Shown: positions 1-8,564, numbered from the stretch's first letter. The stretch: 15,983 bases of DNA from Puniceicoccales bacterium (GCA_031273725.1 JAISRG010000062.1:1-15983); one strand, 5' to 3'. A program made the numbers and translations. The notes: a model not told the origin generated them from the sequence alone.

Positions 1-109
1 TTTGTGCATTATAAATATTCTGTTTTGCTTCCGCGTATTGCATGTGAAAATTTATTTCGGATAGGTTTGACATGGGAATTTTTCAGAGTTGAATGCCGGA
101 AAAAGCATT

Positions 110-1465
110 ATGTCGAATTTGATCAAATGTTCATTCTGCGGGAGATCACAACTGGAAGTGGAAAAATTGATCGCTGGTCCCAATGGAATATTCATATGCA
201 ATGTCTGTGTTGCCAAATGTGCCAATGCGCTTGGTAAAGGGTTCTCCCAATCCCTGGTGCCCCAGGCTTCAACCAAAGAAGATCTTTCTGATTCCAATGG
301 ACAAAGCGAGGAGGGGGATTTATCTATTGTATCTCGGGAAGATAAGCCGTTTAACTTTAATATGGTCTCTCCTGTGAAATTGATGGAGGTTTTAAACGAA
401 AATGTCGTCGGGCAGGACCATGCCAAAAAGACATTATCCGTTGCCGTATACAATCACTATAAAAGGTTACTCTGCGATGGTGTTTTTACTAAGGATAGCA
501 CACCAAAAAAGGAAGCAATCTCCGAAGACTTGCAAGATGTTGAAATTGAAAAAAGCAATATTTTGCTGATTGGGCCCACGGGTTGCGGAAAAACTTTGTT
601 GGCGAAAATATTGGCCAAGGCACTTGACGTACCATTTGCAATAGCTGATGCAACCACATTGACGGAGGCTGGGTATGTGGGAGAGGATGTTGAAAATATT
701 GTGTTACGTCTTTTACAGGCTGCGAATTACAATCTCAAAAAGGCCGAATGTGGAATCATATACATCGATGAAATTGATAAAATTGGTCGCAAAACGGACA
801 ATGTTTCCATTTCACGGGATGTTTCCGGGGAAGGTGTCCAGCAAGCCCTGCTAAAAATTCTCGAAGGTACGATTTGCAATGTGCCACCAAAGGGCGGTCG
901 CAAACATCCCGAACAGGAATATATAATGGTAAATACAAAGAATATTTTGTTCATCTGCGGAGGAGCATTTGCTGACCTTGATAAAATCATCAAAGAGCGA
1001 ATTGGGAAAACTGTTTTGGGATTCAAAGTATTGCCTAAAAGCGACGAACATGAACATGAAAAGGCAGAAGAAATTACGAAAAATGTTCAGCCGGAAGATC
1101 TGGTAAAATTCGGGCTCATTCCAGAGTTCATCGGCAGGTTACCGGCAATATCGGTGCTCAATGAATTAACGGAGGAGGATTTGTGTCACATCCTTTTGCA
1201 TACGAAAAATGCATTGATAAAACAGTATAAAAAATTGCTGGCGTTGGATGGTGTTCGTCTAACCATTGCCGATGATGTGATTCCTGAAATTGCCAAGCGG
1301 GCCGTTGAAATGAAAACGGGGGCCCGGGCACTGCGTTCGCTACTGGAAGATATGATGCTTGATATTATGTATAGGGTTCCTCAAAATGATAAAATTTCCG
1401 AAGTCATAATTTCGAAGGATGTGTTCGGTAAAAAAGCCGAACCAACATTTGTAATGGAAGAGTAA
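110..1465 (+). CDS. clpX: ATP-dependent Clp protease ATP-binding subunit ClpX
   Basis: AAA+ unfoldase that recognises tagged or specific proteins, unfolds them with ATP and feeds them to the ClpP peptidase in the cytoplasm. The predicted 451 residues are near the usual family length of about 420, with a slightly long linker. An N-terminal zinc-binding domain has C7, C10, C30 and C33. Walker A (GPTGCGKT) starts near residue 155, the GYVGED pore loop follows, and Walker B (IIYIDE) ends at E221. An RKH loop lies at 264-266 and a sensor-2 GAR at 404-406. The ClpP-contacting tripeptide reads LGF (303-305) instead of IGF. I chose ATG 110 because it places the zinc finger at the normal distance from the N terminus and a GGA lies upstream; an in-frame TTG at 89 is the alternative. 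It converges on the ferredoxin gene. Its 3' part, from base 695, recurs as a dead copy at 7395. Confidence 0.97.
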   Translation: MSNLIKCSFCGRSQLEVEKLIAGPNGIFICNVCVAKCANALGKGFSQSLVPQASTKEDLSDSNGQSEEGDLSIVSREDKPFNFNMVSPVKLMEVLNENVVGQDHAKKTLSVAVYNHYKRLLCDGVFTKDSTPKKEAISEDLQDVEIEKSNILLIGPTGCGKTLLAKILAKALDVPFAIADATTLTEAGYVGEDVENIVLRLLQAANYNLKKAECGIIYIDEIDKIGRKTDNVSISRDVSGEGVQQALLKILEGTICNVPPKGGRKHPEQEYIMVNTKNILFICGGAFADLDKIIKERIGKTVLGFKVLPKSDEHEHEKAEEITKNVQPEDLVKFGLIPEFIGRLPAISVLNELTEEDLCHILLHTKNALIKQYKKLLALDGVRLTIADDVIPEIAKRAVEMKTGARALRSLLEDMMLDIMYRVPQNDKISEVIISKDVFGKKAEPTFVMEE

Positions 1466-1525
1466 TCTCCCATGTAACAAATACGACATTTCAAGGAGGG
1501 CTCAGGTTCAAGATATCGGCAAAGA

Positions 1526-1768
1526 TCACTCGCCATCATCCCCAATGGCCTCAACGGGACAAGTGCTCATTGCTTCTTGGCACAAATCCTCTTCTTCTTG
1601 CGTCTCGGGTTGCTTTATAACAATTGAATACCCTAATTCTTCATCTCGACCAAAGCAACTAGGACAAAGCTCCCTGCATCGATCACAATCTATGCATTGA
1701 TCATCCACGTAAAACTTCCCGGAGATACTCCCATCAACTTTATTTTCTTTTACTGCCACAAAAGCCAT
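1526..1768 (-). CDS. Single [4Fe-4S] cluster ferredoxin
   Basis: Small (80 aa) soluble electron carrier. C25, C28 and C31 (C-x2-C-x2-C), with C70 of the late CPVEAI motif, fit the four ligands of one [4Fe-4S] cluster. C35 and C63 sit where small single-cluster ferredoxins carry a disulphide pair or the remnant of a second cluster. The protein is very acidic, especially at the C terminus, which is usual for ferredoxins. An AAGG about 7 bases upstream of the ATG (on the minus strand) supports the start. It is the last gene of the minus-strand group after lepB, 105 bases away, and converges with clpX. The homologous copy at 8223-8465 has lost C31 and carries a stop, so this is the only working copy in the window. 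Its redox partner cannot be told from the sequence. Confidence 0.9.
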   Translation of the reverse strand: MAFVAVKENKVDGSISGKFYVDDQCIDCDRCRELCPSCFGRDEELGYSIVIKQPETQEEEDLCQEAMSTCPVEAIGDDGE

Positions 1769-1842
1769 TGAAATACCTTAAAGCCTATGGTCAATAAACT
1801 TTTTGATAAATTTTAAGCTTTTTCGAACATTTCGTGAAATTT

Positions 1843-1861
1843 ATTAAAAAACTTTTTTAAT
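1843..1861. terminator. A/T palindrome between lepB and the ferredoxin gene
   Basis: ATTAAAAAA and TTTTTTAAT are perfect inverted arms around one base, just past the lepB stop on the minus strand. It could be a weak terminator or processing site between lepB and ferredoxin. The arms have no G or C, so the hairpin would be unstable, and the right copy of the duplication lacks it (around 8540-8552). Confidence 0.2.
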
Positions 1862-1873
1862 CACTTGGTGTTT

Positions 1874-2884
1874 TTATTTACACTTGCCCCAGCGATTTGT
1901 GAATGGATAAAAAATTACGAGCGGGTTGCCACATATGCTTTTTTCGGGAACAAATCCCCAAAACCTGCTGTCGTAACTATCTTTCGAATTATCTCCGAGT
2001 ACAAAAAGATTTTTCTTGGGGACCGTAACATTGCACCCTTCCGCAAGCATTCCGACTGGGCAATAACCATTTTCGTATCCTTCTTCCTTTGAATTTAGTT
2101 TTTCCAAAATTTCGTTAGTTGCCGCTAACTTTTTATCTATGAACAGTTGATTGTCACGAATACTCAGCGTATTTGCTGGCCTACCAACCAATCGCTTAAT
2201 GAAAAATTTTGGAGCTCTAGCAAAGGCCTCTATCGCATTGGTTGTAAATACAACACTTTCTCCTATCTTCGGGGATCGAAAATGATAGGAAACTTTATCA
2301 ACAAAAAGCATATCACCTGGGAAAATTTCGAACCCAATGATACTGTCTCCTGTTGCTATGGGATACTCCGTGTTAATAATTTCGATCCCTTCATCTTTGC
2401 CAATTGAATCAAAGTTACCACTGGCAACGACTTCCTTCCATGATTGATAACCCTTGCAAAATTTTTCCAAAAATATTTTATCCAACGGAAGGTCAATTGG
2501 GCTCACAACCTGATACCTCATATGGTCGACAAAAATTGTGTATTTTCTTCCTTTTGCTTTCACTAGTCCCAGGTATTTTTTTATGACAATCTCTTCATAG
2601 GGAACCACGTAGGTCACGTCATTGCTCTTCTTTAATTTTGCCTTGAGCAGAGGAATTGCCACGGTTCCGTTATTTTTGGCAATAACATTAATTTCGCGAC
2701 CACAGAATTTTATTTTGTGCCACACCTTCGACCAAACATTTGCTACCGGTGCTTCCGGACTTGTCAGTTTACAAGTCATTCCGTAGTATGTCGGCGCCAT
2801 GGAATTGATTGGAATTTGAAATGACTGGATGAAAAATGTTCGAATGGAAATTGCCAAATGAATAGCAACAAATAATACTTTCAT
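1874..2884 (-). CDS. lepB: Signal peptidase I (shortened, re-started form)
   Basis: Membrane serine/lysine protease that cuts signal peptides from exported proteins; its active site faces the periplasm. The 336 residues open with one membrane segment (about 3-19), directly followed by the nucleophile S28 in IPINSMAP. K230 in FIKRLVG is the expected general base, and GDNSKDSYDSRFWG (297-310) is the conserved C-terminal box. The region between box C and the lysine is long. The right-hand copy shows that the ancestral protein began about 90 residues earlier with a cytoplasmic extension. Here that extension is frameshifted (2939-3154), and the catalytic part starts at a new ATG preceded by AGGAG at 5 bases. 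All catalytic boxes are intact, so I expect it to work. The long insert, the lost extension and the NSMAPTYYG context recall Verrucomicrobiota LepB, which is from memory. Confidence 0.9.
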   Translation of the reverse strand: MKVLFVAIHLAISIRTFFIQSFQIPINSMAPTYYGMTCKLTSPEAPVANVWSKVWHKIKFCGREINVIAKNNGTVAIPLLKAKLKKSNDVTYVVPYEEIVIKKYLGLVKAKGRKYTIFVDHMRYQVVSPIDLPLDKIFLEKFCKGYQSWKEVVASGNFDSIGKDEGIEIINTEYPIATGDSIIGFEIFPGDMLFVDKVSYHFRSPKIGESVVFTTNAIEAFARAPKFFIKRLVGRPANTLSIRDNQLFIDKKLAATNEILEKLNSKEEGYENGYCPVGMLAEGCNVTVPKKNLFVLGDNSKDSYDSRFWGFVPEKSICGNPLVIFYPFTNRWGKCK

Positions 2885-2889
2885 ATTTT

Positions 2890-2894
2890 CTCCT
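2890..2894 (-). promoter_or_regulatory. Shine-Dalgarno site deciding the lepB start
   Basis: On the minus strand AGGAG lies 5 bases before the lepB ATG at 2884. In the right copy the same bases (around 9572-9590) are internal codons for Leu-Gly-Glu-Asn followed by ACG. A one-T deletion here turns TTA GGA into a TAG stop that overlaps the site, so ribosomes leaving the upstream remnant could restart here. Confidence 0.75.
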
Positions 2895-2938
2895 AAAATG
2901 TTTCTGGAGCAATATCGTCACCTTGTTGCTTTAATAAT

Positions 2939-3154
2939 TTACCAAGATCTTTTAATTGAGTCTCCAGGTTTGTGAATCTTTGTCTCGATAGAATTTTCTA
3001 GTAAAACGATCTGTAGATCAATATTTGTTAGAATGTCAACAGTCAAAAGATGTTTGCGATATTTGATAGCTTTCTTTACGCCGGCGACCAAAGCTTTAGA
3101 TAACTCTAATATTTGTCTATGCGACATTCCTTTACATATAAGCAAAAAATTCAT
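2939..3154 (-). pseudogene. Detached N-terminal extension of LepB (remnant)
   Basis: This 71-codon frame matches the first part of the longer LepB frame at 9419-9844 in the right copy: both begin MNF-LICKGMSHR and continue through a helical, basic stretch. After about residue 54 two single-base deletions shift the frame into IHKPGDSIKRSW and a stop. The original link to the membrane segment is further broken by the T deletion at about 2895. It ends about 54 bases before the new lepB ATG. It may be translated as a short soluble peptide, but I read it as a by-product of decay. Confidence 0.7.
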
Positions 3155-3177
3155 TTTGGAAACAATTTATCAAATAT

Positions 3178-3402
3178 TTATTCGAGTATAAAGTCATTTC
3201 CAAAATCGATGACTTCATTTCGAATTCGCATACCGCTTACAATAGAGATTGTTTTAATTTTTAGTTTTTTTGATAAAAACTTTATCAAAGCTTCATTGGC
3301 ACGGTTTTCATCGAGACGCTCCATTATTTTAATCTTTAGGAGATCATCACACAAGTTAGCAATATCTGTGCGAGAAGAATTGGGAATAATCCACACAGAC
3401 AT
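3178..3402 (-). CDS. DUF167/YggU-family protein, C-terminally shortened copy
   Basis: A 74-residue copy of the small conserved DUF167 family, whose molecular function is unsettled. It retains the family core: an N-terminal strand (MSVWIIPNSS), the ENRANEALIKFLSKKL helix region and IVSGMR near the C terminus. Compared with the right copy (9841-10101), a CAA codon has become TAA, removing nine residues, and the conserved EPPDENRANEA reads ERLDENRANEA, losing both prolines. The ATG used here equals the second in-frame ATG of the right copy; the first is ATA here. Its neighbours in this copy (the AP2-like gene and comEC) are clearly dead, so this frame is probably drifting too, although it is still open. 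Confidence 0.55.
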   Translation of the reverse strand: MSVWIIPNSSRTDIANLCDDLLKIKIMERLDENRANEALIKFLSKKLKIKTISIVSGMRIRNEVIDFGNDFILE

Positions 3403-3431
3403 TTTGCATATTTTGGCTTAAAACTCTTAGC

Positions 3432-3977
3432 CTAGATGATGGAGCTAGAAAGTGCGCCATTGGCTTATTCTGTTTTGGAATTTTTAACACATTTTTCTAT
3501 ATTTTTCCAACAATTCTCGTGGCAATTTCCATATCATAGACCTCACATCGCTTTTCATAGTGCAATGCAACAGTTCTTTTAAATATTACTTCCTTCCCAT
3601 GCTTAGAGATGGAGAATGACGTATATTTTTGTTTACCTTTTACGGGACGCCATGTCACAGAAAAGAATCCCAATTGTTTATCTCCCTTGCCGCTCTTGCA
3701 TAACTCAGAAATTCCCGGGACCCCTATTTGATTTCGTTTGTCATTGGAAATAATCTTTTGACATCTTGGTTTCGAATGTATTTTACTCAAGCGATCACAT
3801 AGTTCATTGCGAAAAATTTTGCTTTTTCTGATGCATCTCTTGTCCCTCTTAGCGTACTGTCGCTGAAGAGCTTTGAATAGCGATCATCATTCTTATGACC
3901 GCGTACAAGCCACCATTCATGGTTCTAGATTCAATTCTACTTATATCCTTATAAATATTTATATTATCTAAGCGCAT
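3432..3977 (-). pseudogene. Dead copy of the AP2-like DNA-binding protein gene
   Basis: Homologous along its length to the intact gene at 10122-10700: same start context (ATG CGC TTA GAT), same order and same downstream DUF167 gene. Frameshifts break the first AP2-like repeat (around 3840-3905). A deletion of about 40 bases near 3470-3500 removes the acidic C-terminal tail. Only a central 97-codon frame (3497-3790), covering the second repeat, stays open. It keeps the GFFSVTWRPVKGKQKYTSF stretch, so the loss looks recent. Confidence 0.85.
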
Positions 3978-4043
3978 AATCAATAAAATTTAAGATTTTA
4001 TCACAAGTATCTCAAGTCGGTTACGCAGACAACGAGGCAATCT
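3978..4043. promoter_or_regulatory. Divergent promoter region, left copy (damaged direct repeat)
   Basis: This short gap lies between two divergent, now dead genes (AP2-like and comEC), but on the minus strand it still leads to DUF167, lepB and ferredoxin. It carries TCACAAG followed by TATC and a damaged TCAAG. The right copy has two intact TCACAAG units at 11-base spacing. The ribosome binding site of the dead comEC (GAGG before GTG) is still present. Confidence 0.35.
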
Positions 4044-5770
4044 GTGGACATTTTTAAAAAAATCAAAGCAATCCAGAAAAGAATTGTTTTCTTATGGAAA
4101 TTTATCAAAAATTTCATTACTCGCAGATAATTCGTTTAAATTCATGAAATTTTTCAAATAAACACTAACAAAAGAAGTTAAAAAGAGATACGAACCTCCG
4201 GAGTCTATGTTATTTCTTCCCTTATTATTTTTCATTGCCGGCATTAAAGCATCAAAGTTTGCTTTTATAATCAACATTTTGAATGCCTACGTAGCATTTT
4301 CCATATTGCTACGATGTTATTTTTGCTTTTTAGAAGTAGCATTGGCAATTACTTCAATCCCCTTCGAAACATCATCATACTATTGGCATTGAGCATGTTC
4401 TGTGGCGTTATGTATTTCAAGTTCCGATGTGAGCTGAAAATATTTCCTTCCAGGCACTGGCAGAGGAATTTCACATTAATTTTAAGGACAGATACCATAG
4501 TAATTAAAAATAAACAGTATGGCTTTTTTATGGATATGGAGTAATAGATAATAATTCAAAATCTTACGAGCTGAAGGGAAGGTGTATATTTTTTGGCATG
4601 GAATGTACAAATGGCACTCCGATTCCATTTCGCGGCCAAAAGTTTAAAATTCAAGGAAATTTGAAATATGTAAAAGAAAACAGCAATTGGTGACTTTTAA
4701 ACACTTGAAAAGCATACATGTGAATTTCATGTTTTCCGATGGTTGCTTGCTATCATTGGAAAACAAAGCTTCCCCATGGCAAATATTTTTAAAAAATTTG
4801 TGATAGCTTTTTACACATCAATGCCATTGGCGTTGAAAATAGAAAATTGAATCTGGCATAATGTCTGGGATGTTAACCGAGTATAAGCAAGGAATAGATA
4901 ATCCGTCCCGGGTATTATTTAATGACTTGGGGATTTCACATATATTTGCAGTCAGTGGCATTCACATTGGTATTCTTGCCGTGACCATTGATTCTTTCCT
5001 GAAGATCAGATGCATTCCTTAAAAATTCAGAGCACTGCTAATTTTAATTTGATTAATATCCTATGTCAATGTCATTGGAAGTCCTTTTTCATCCATGCGA
5101 GCATTAACCATGGTAACATTTTATTTTATTTTATTTTATTTTATGTCATCCTTACTGCGAGAAAACCAACTATATTATCGGTACTGACGAACAGCGTGCT
5201 GTTATACGAAGTATATGACCCATTTGTTGTTTTTAACATCAGCTTTTTGCTATCGTATGCGGTTGTCGCTGAAATAATCCTCATAGGCACACTTCTCAAA
5301 AATTTCCTATCATGCATCTTTTTGAATCTACATAGTTTAAAATTTGAAAATTATCCCTTGATTAACCGCGTCTCATTTCGCCTGAAAAGTCACTAATAGC
5401 ATCTTTTCCCATATCCATTGCGGCATATTTTGTAAGCTTACCAATATCCCTCGATCACTTTAGTGTCATATCGCTGCTGACAATTCCCGCCAACATGTTT
5501 ATTGTTCCCCTGGCAATGCTGGCGATTATCATCGGAGCGATAACATTATTTTTCGGTCTTTGGAAGATCTGGCCGTTATGCGCAATATTAAATAATATCT
5601 CTTGTGCTCTTGTTTACATCTTTCGGGTTTTGGCCTACGCCGTACATTGTGACGCTTGCTGCCATAGAAATAAAACAATACAATTCATTGATGGGACATC
5701 TCTGACAATACTAATTGTAGTTGGAGCATACACGGGATGTGTCACACAAATGCATGAATTCAACGGCTAG
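4044..5770 (+). pseudogene. comEC: Dead copy of comEC
   Basis: Aligns end to end with the intact comEC at 10770-12494, from the same GAGG-spaced GTG start to the same EFNG-stop ending, but is riddled with lesions. Examples are an in-frame TAA near 4159, TGG to TGA near 4690, stops around 4541 and 4801, a lysine-run frameshift near 5022, and a one-base loss near 5390. No open piece exceeds 128 codons. A 60-base stretch compared by eye (4221-4280 against 10961-11020) has six differences. The conserved FAVSGIHIGI region survives in a short open piece. A pentanucleotide run (ATTTT x5 at 5118-5142) is expanded relative to the intact copy (x2). Confidence 0.95.
5118..5142 (+). repeat. ATTTT x5 short tandem repeat
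   Basis: Five perfect ATTTT units inside the dead comEC. The intact copy has two units at 11855-11864, so there are three extra units (15 bases) here, probably from replication slippage. Confidence 0.9.
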
Positions 5771-5838
5771 GATGAAATGAATAAAACCAAGGAAAACAAT
5801 ATTGTCCTGGGAAGATAACGAAATTCCGAGAGATAATG

Positions 5839-7168
5839 TCAGCTTGGAATTCCATCAATGAGATTCTTTAATTCGGCTATGCCATCCATGCTTTTGTTGG
5901 TCAGCCTTATGACCTTCTGTCTGGTCTCATCGGATTTCATATCATTCTGTTGAAAGTTTGGCAATTTTCCATTCCCAAGCAGCTGTTGTAACATGTTGGA
6001 GCTCCATCTTGCAATCAGAGCGACAGTAAATTTGTTAGATTGTCCTTCGTCCAGTTTAAGATGTATCAATTTGCCGTCATTAAACAACGATGCTAATCGG
6101 ATTGGAGCTTTCTCGATCAGAGTGTCGGCAAATGCTTTTAATTGAGCTTGTGTCAATTTATTGGCATCGATTGGAAATTTGCCGTTATCAGTTAACCGTA
6201 ATCACTCGACTGGGTGTTTCATAACCAGAGAGTCGACAAACTTGTTGAATTGATTTTCTTTCAGGATAAGTCCTGGCAATTTGTCTTTCTTAAGCAACGA
6301 TGTTAATTGGATTACACTATCATCTCCACCCTTAATCAAAGCGTCAGCAAGCATGTTAGATTATTCTACATTCAATGTAAATTGTGGCAATTTGTCATCT
6401 TTAATTAACTTTGCGAACAAGGTTGGTCTACCAAAAGATTAAGCAGAGTGCCAGCAAGCTGCTTGGATTGATCTCCGTCCAGGTTAAGATTTGGCAATTT
6501 ATTCTTCTCAAGCAGCTTTTCTAACGCAGCTATGCCGTCATCTTCAGCCTTAATCAGAGCGTTAGCAAGCTTATTGCATTATTCTTTATTCAGGTTAAGT
6601 TCTGTCAATTCGTCGTTATTTGTCAATTTATTGCAATTAATCAAATCTGCGAACAGAGTTGGATTTTTCTCAATTACAATTTTGACAAATAATATAGCTT
6701 TGTTATCACACTAGCAAAATTTCAACAAACTTTGTATGTTTTCGACAACATCATTTGGATCTGATTTCTCTTGTAATGCGATGAACTCAATGATAACCCT
6801 CAAAAATATCTTTATTATTAATTCGATTGAAAGCTTTTCTACAACTTCGATATCGTAATTATTAGTAAAAAAGTTTTCAGGCGGACAAACAATTTGACAA
6901 AAATACGAACTTCACATTTTTTCTTAATCTCCTTAGCTAGCTCGGAGAGTTCACTTTCCTGTTTGGAAGCGGATCCACGTCTTTGGGGATCAGAAACCAC
7001 TTCAATTAAGCGCCACTGCAAATTTATTCCTTCTATTTTTAACTTAAAAGTGTTTTGTAAAGCTTTAATTGCTTTTGGATTTATGTTAGCAATGCGAGAT
7101 TTTGCACCTGGGACTGCAGTAGATACATATATGTCTAATGTTCCGCCTGTCGATAATATGTTGCCCAT
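5839..7168 (-). pseudogene. Broken gene for an unrecognised protein of ~36-residue repeats
   Basis: Read on the minus strand with its breaks repaired, this is one gene of about 440 codons starting MGNILSTGG at 7168 and ending LIDGIPS at 5839. After an N-terminal region of about 130 residues come at least six units of roughly 33-38 residues. A typical unit has a polar Q-x-N/K-K start, a helix like LANALIK, a second helix around LEKLL and a KLP end. Examples end KNKLP, DDKLP, KDKLP and GNGKLP. The breaks are a frameshift near 6845, TAG at 6711-6713, TAA at 6579-6581, a frameshift near 6430-6440, TAA at 6361-6363 and TGA at 6202-6204. Three of the four stops fit C-to-T changes of CAA or CGA. It converges on the left comEC. 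I do not recognise the family. The helical repeat form suggests protein binding. Confidence 0.75.
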
Positions 7169-7257
7169 AAAAATATATATCTTAAATTACATAAAGTTTA
7201 CACGTTTTAATAGAAACATTAATTTTTTGTAAAAACTTCTGTGCTTCTTCTGAAAAG

Positions 7258-7394
7258 TTGGGACGCGTCACACGAATGCAGGAATTCAAGGGCGAGACCG
7301 AACGGAATAAGCTCAAGGAAAGCAATACTATCCCGAGAAATGGCGAAATCCCGGGAGACAATATCAGTTTAATGCATTCTCAATAAGCTTCTTT
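7258..7394. repeat. Third, partial copy: comEC tail plus repeat-gene tail
   Basis: From about 7260 the sequence matches the last codons of comEC (GGACGCGTCAC, then ATGCAGGAATTCAA) and its downstream sequence in both full copies. The original comEC stop is lost. Further on, the minus strand encodes LKKLIENALN and a TGA (7364-7366), matching in position and sequence the tail LKNLIDGIPS of the gene at 5839. At 7395 it joins an internal clpX codon. It is therefore a scrap of another comEC/repeat-gene junction. Confidence 0.8.
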
Positions 7395-8161
7395 AATATT
7401 GTGTTACGTCTTTTACAGGCTGCGAATTACAATTTCAAAAAGGCCGAATGTGGAATCATATACATCGATAAAATTAACAAAATTGATCGCAAAACAGACA
7501 ATATTTCCATTTCACGGGATGTTTCCGGCGAAGATATTCAACAAGCCTGACTAAAAATTTTCGAAGGAACAATTTGCAATATGCCCCTAAAGGGCGGGTG
7601 CAAACATCCCGAACAGGAATATATCATGGTAAATATAAAAAATATTTTGTTCATCTGTGGAGAAGCATTTGTCGACTTTGATAAAATTATCAAAAAACCA
7701 ATTGGGAAAACTGTTTGGGATTCAAAGTATTGCCTAAAAGCAACGAACATGAACATGAAAAAGCAAAAGAAATTACGAAAAATATTCAGTCGGAAGATTT
7801 GGTAAAATTCGGGTTCATTTCAGAGTTCATCGACAGGTCACCAGCAATATCAGTGCTCAATGAATTAATGGAGGAGGATTTGTGTGACATTCTTTTAAAT
7901 ACGAAAAATGCATTGACAAAACAGTATGAAAAATTGCTGGTGTTGGATGGTGTTTGTCTAATCATTGCCAATGATGTGATTCCTGGAATTGTTAAGTAAG
8001 TCGTTGAAATGAAAATGAGCCCGGGCATTGCGTTCGCTACTGGAAGACGTGATGCTTGATATTATGTACAGAGTTCCTCAAAATGATAAAACTTCCGAGG
8101 TCATAATTTCGAAAGATGTATTCAATAAAAATTCGAATCAACATTTGCAATGGAAGAATAA
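7395..8161 (+). pseudogene. clpX: Truncated, dead copy of clpX
   Basis: Covers only the ClpX region from just before Walker B to the C terminus; it has no zinc domain, Walker A or promoter. The Walker B glutamate has become lysine (YIDKIN against YIDEID). CTG has become TGA near 7548, the RKH loop reads CKH, a T is lost near 7713, and a stop plus a frameshift lie near 7996-8020. The final GAAGAATAA is still recognisable at 8153-8161. It cannot make an active protein. Confidence 0.95.
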
Positions 8162-8222
8162 TCTCCTATGTAGCAAATACGACATTTCAATGACGTCTCA
8201 AATTCAAAATATCAGACAAGGA

Positions 8223-8465
8223 TCACTCGCACTCATCCCCAATAGCATCAACAGGACAAGTACTCTTTGCTTCTTTGCATAAAGTCTCTTCTTCTTGCGT
8301 CTCGGGTTGTTTCATAACAATCGAATACCTTAATTATTCATTTCGACCAAAGCAACTAGGACAAATCTCCCTGTATTGATCACAATTTATGCATTGATTA
8401 TCCACATAAAACTTCACAGAGATATTTCTTTCAATTTTATCTTCTTTTGCTGATACAAATGCCAT
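8223..8465 (-). pseudogene. Dead copy of the ferredoxin gene
   Basis: Same length (243 bases) and ends as the intact gene at 1526-1768. The third cluster cysteine is replaced (CINCDQY against CIDCDRC) and a TAA interrupts the frame after GRNE, about half way. The late CPVDAIG motif is still readable. With one ligand gone and a nonsense codon it should not carry a cluster. Confidence 0.92.
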
Positions 8466-8564
8466 TGAAATACTTTAAAGCCTATGGTCGATCTTTTTTT
8501 GATAAAATTTGGACTTTTCCCAACATTTCGTAAAATTTATTAAAAAATTAATCATTTGGTGTTT

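Larger units (their letters stand above)
695..5870. repeat. Tandem segmental duplication, left copy
   Basis: Matches 7395-12556 in gene order and orientation: clpX 3' part (+), ferredoxin (-), lepB (-), DUF167 (-), AP2-like (-), comEC (+). The offset is 6700 bases at the clpX breakpoint, 6691 at the lepB end and 6724-6726 across comEC, so only small indels separate the copies. The left copy retains working clpX, ferredoxin and lepB. The ending is placed where the comEC downstream sequence and the repeat-gene tail stop matching the 7258-7394 remnant. Confidence 0.93.

Noticed and set aside
67..95. TTGACA at 67-72 as the -35 box of a clpX promoter
   Set aside because: No acceptable -10 box lies at 16-18 bases, and the transcript would start on top of the ribosome site.
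89..109. TTG at 89 as the start of ClpX
   Set aside because: It would add seven residues before MSNLIKCSFC. The ATG at 110 places the first zinc cysteine at residue 7, close to the usual position, so I kept ATG.
1490..1520. GGTTCAAGAT resembling a tRNA T-arm
   Set aside because: No anticodon arm, D arm or acceptor stem could be paired around it.
5010..5396. 128-codon open frame inside the left comEC as a separate membrane protein
   Set aside because: It is an out-of-frame start followed by a piece of the dead comEC. Its homolog in the right copy is simply part of the intact gene.
5890..6700. CRISPR-like array suggested by recurring GGCAATTT and TCAGAGCG segments
   Set aside because: The DNA repeats are imperfect and translate into a periodic protein on the minus strand. 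There are no uniform repeats and unique spacers.
6894..7232. Plus-strand 112-codon open frame
   Set aside because: It is the antisense shadow of the N-terminal part of the minus-strand repeat gene, and no ribosome site precedes it.
7581..7999. Two overlapping plus-strand frames as small genes
   Set aside because: Both are fragments of the dead clpX copy, separated by a one-base deletion near 7713.
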